A stretch of 11,955 bases of DNA, taken from contig JAGQGA010000101.1 in the NCBI GenBank assembly GCA_020432595.1, positions 1 to 11,955 of the forward strand, read 5' to 3'. Under the pieces are notes generated by a model. It saw only the letters and a list, made by a program, of their open reading frames with translations, had not been told where the DNA came from and did no database searches. Shown here piece by piece: positions 11,670 to 11,955 of the stretch; the stretch's first letter is position 1, and each line of letters opens with the position of its first letter. Both the position numbers and the translations under genes were made by a program. The DNA is from Anaerolineales bacterium. GTDB taxonomy: Bacteria > Chloroflexota > Anaerolineae > Promineifilales > Promineifilaceae.

Positions 11670-11955
11670 ATGTTGGAACAACGCTGGCTGAGATGGGTAG
11701 CAATAGGAACTGTGGTGGCGTGCCTGCTGTTTTTGGTGGGGACGCTGCCGCTGTTTCCGGCGTATGCGCGGCAGTTGCCTCCGGCCATTTTGCCTAATGT
11801 CCGCTGGACAACGGCGGCGGCGCAGGCGGCGTTGGCGAGTTTGGGGTGGTCGGCTAATGTGTATGTGGCGTGGCGGCTGGGGTTTGTGGTGGTAACGGCC
11901 GTTTTATACCGTCCCACCACTACGCCCAATGATCCTGACAGTGCATTCTCAAATT
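11670..11955 (+). CDS. N-terminal part of a membrane protein, possibly a sensor kinase
   Basis: An open frame of 95 codons from the ATG at 11670 runs off the right edge. It reads M-L-E-Q-R-W-L-R-W-V-A-I-G, then a membrane segment (V-V-A-C-L-L-F-L-V-G-T-L-P-L-F, residues about 14-28), a short outer loop (F-P-A-Y-A-R-Q-L-P-P), then A-L-A-S-L-G-W-S-A-N-V-Y-V-A-W-R-L-G-F-V and a second hydrophobic stretch with an AACGGCCGTT site (T-A-V at 11895-11903). This pattern of segment, loop, then A-x-x-x-L-G-x-S-x-x-x-Y recalls the N-termini of multi-pass sensor histidine kinases or GAF/phosphatase sensors in Chloroflexota. The signalling domains are outside the window, so the class is tentative. No Shine-Dalgarno is present; a hairpin and T-tract precede the ATG. 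Confidence 0.6.
   Translation, partial: MLEQRWLRWVAIGTVVACLLFLVGTLPLFPAYARQLPPAILPNVRWTTAAAQAALASLGWSANVYVAWRLGFVVVTAVLYRPTTTPNDPDSAFSN

Overview
The window looks like a chromosome segment from a free-living, moderately GC-rich bacterium, most likely an Anaerolineae-type member of the Chloroflexota. This is inferred from three things: secreted proteins ending in an L-Y-L-P tail, a small secreted module of the type Y-E-L-V-G...G-S-G-F-W-G-G, and a BTAD-type regulator beside an ECF transporter. No rRNA, tRNA, CRISPR array or transposase gene was seen.

Layout. At 1-590 (+) is the C-terminal end of a secreted protein with Fn3-like and Ig-like domains. A hairpin at 602-649 separates it from a long run of minus-strand genes, which in transcription order from 8151 down to 702 are: a BTAD/SARP-type regulator that appears truncated, an ECF transporter ATPase (EcfA), the ECF transmembrane subunit (EcfT), an M20 metallo-amidohydrolase, a SnoaL/NTF2-like protein, an 81-residue small protein overlapping a nucleotidyltransferase-fold protein, a P1/DmpA-family hydrolase, and an ECF substrate-binding S component. 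EcfA, EcfT and the S component would form one importer. The two hydrolases (M20 and P1) suggest uptake and trimming of a small amide or peptide-like compound, but no substrate can be named. The block at about 2500-3820 is AT-richer in the parts counted and lacks the genome's signature motif, so it may be an insertion.

From 8348 the strand switches to plus, with three complete secreted proteins: a 483-residue protein with about 14 G-V-Y-G repeats, a metzincin-like protease with H-E-I-G-H and a Met-turn, and a 98-residue small protein. The N-terminus of a membrane protein, possibly a sensor kinase, runs off the right edge.

The most striking content is not a gene. (1) The palindrome AACGGCCGTT occurs 12 times perfectly in 12 kb and is read as Thr-Ala-Val in every one of those 12 copies, comparable to the HIP1 octamer of cyanobacteria. 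(2) Several families of 7-, 9- and 14-base repeats fill almost every intergenic gap, often arranged as long hairpins. (3) One of these families (GGGGAGT/GGGGAGC) has entered the linkers of the regulator gene and sits exactly where that gene breaks off and runs out of frame into ecfA, which suggests a repeat-mediated deletion.
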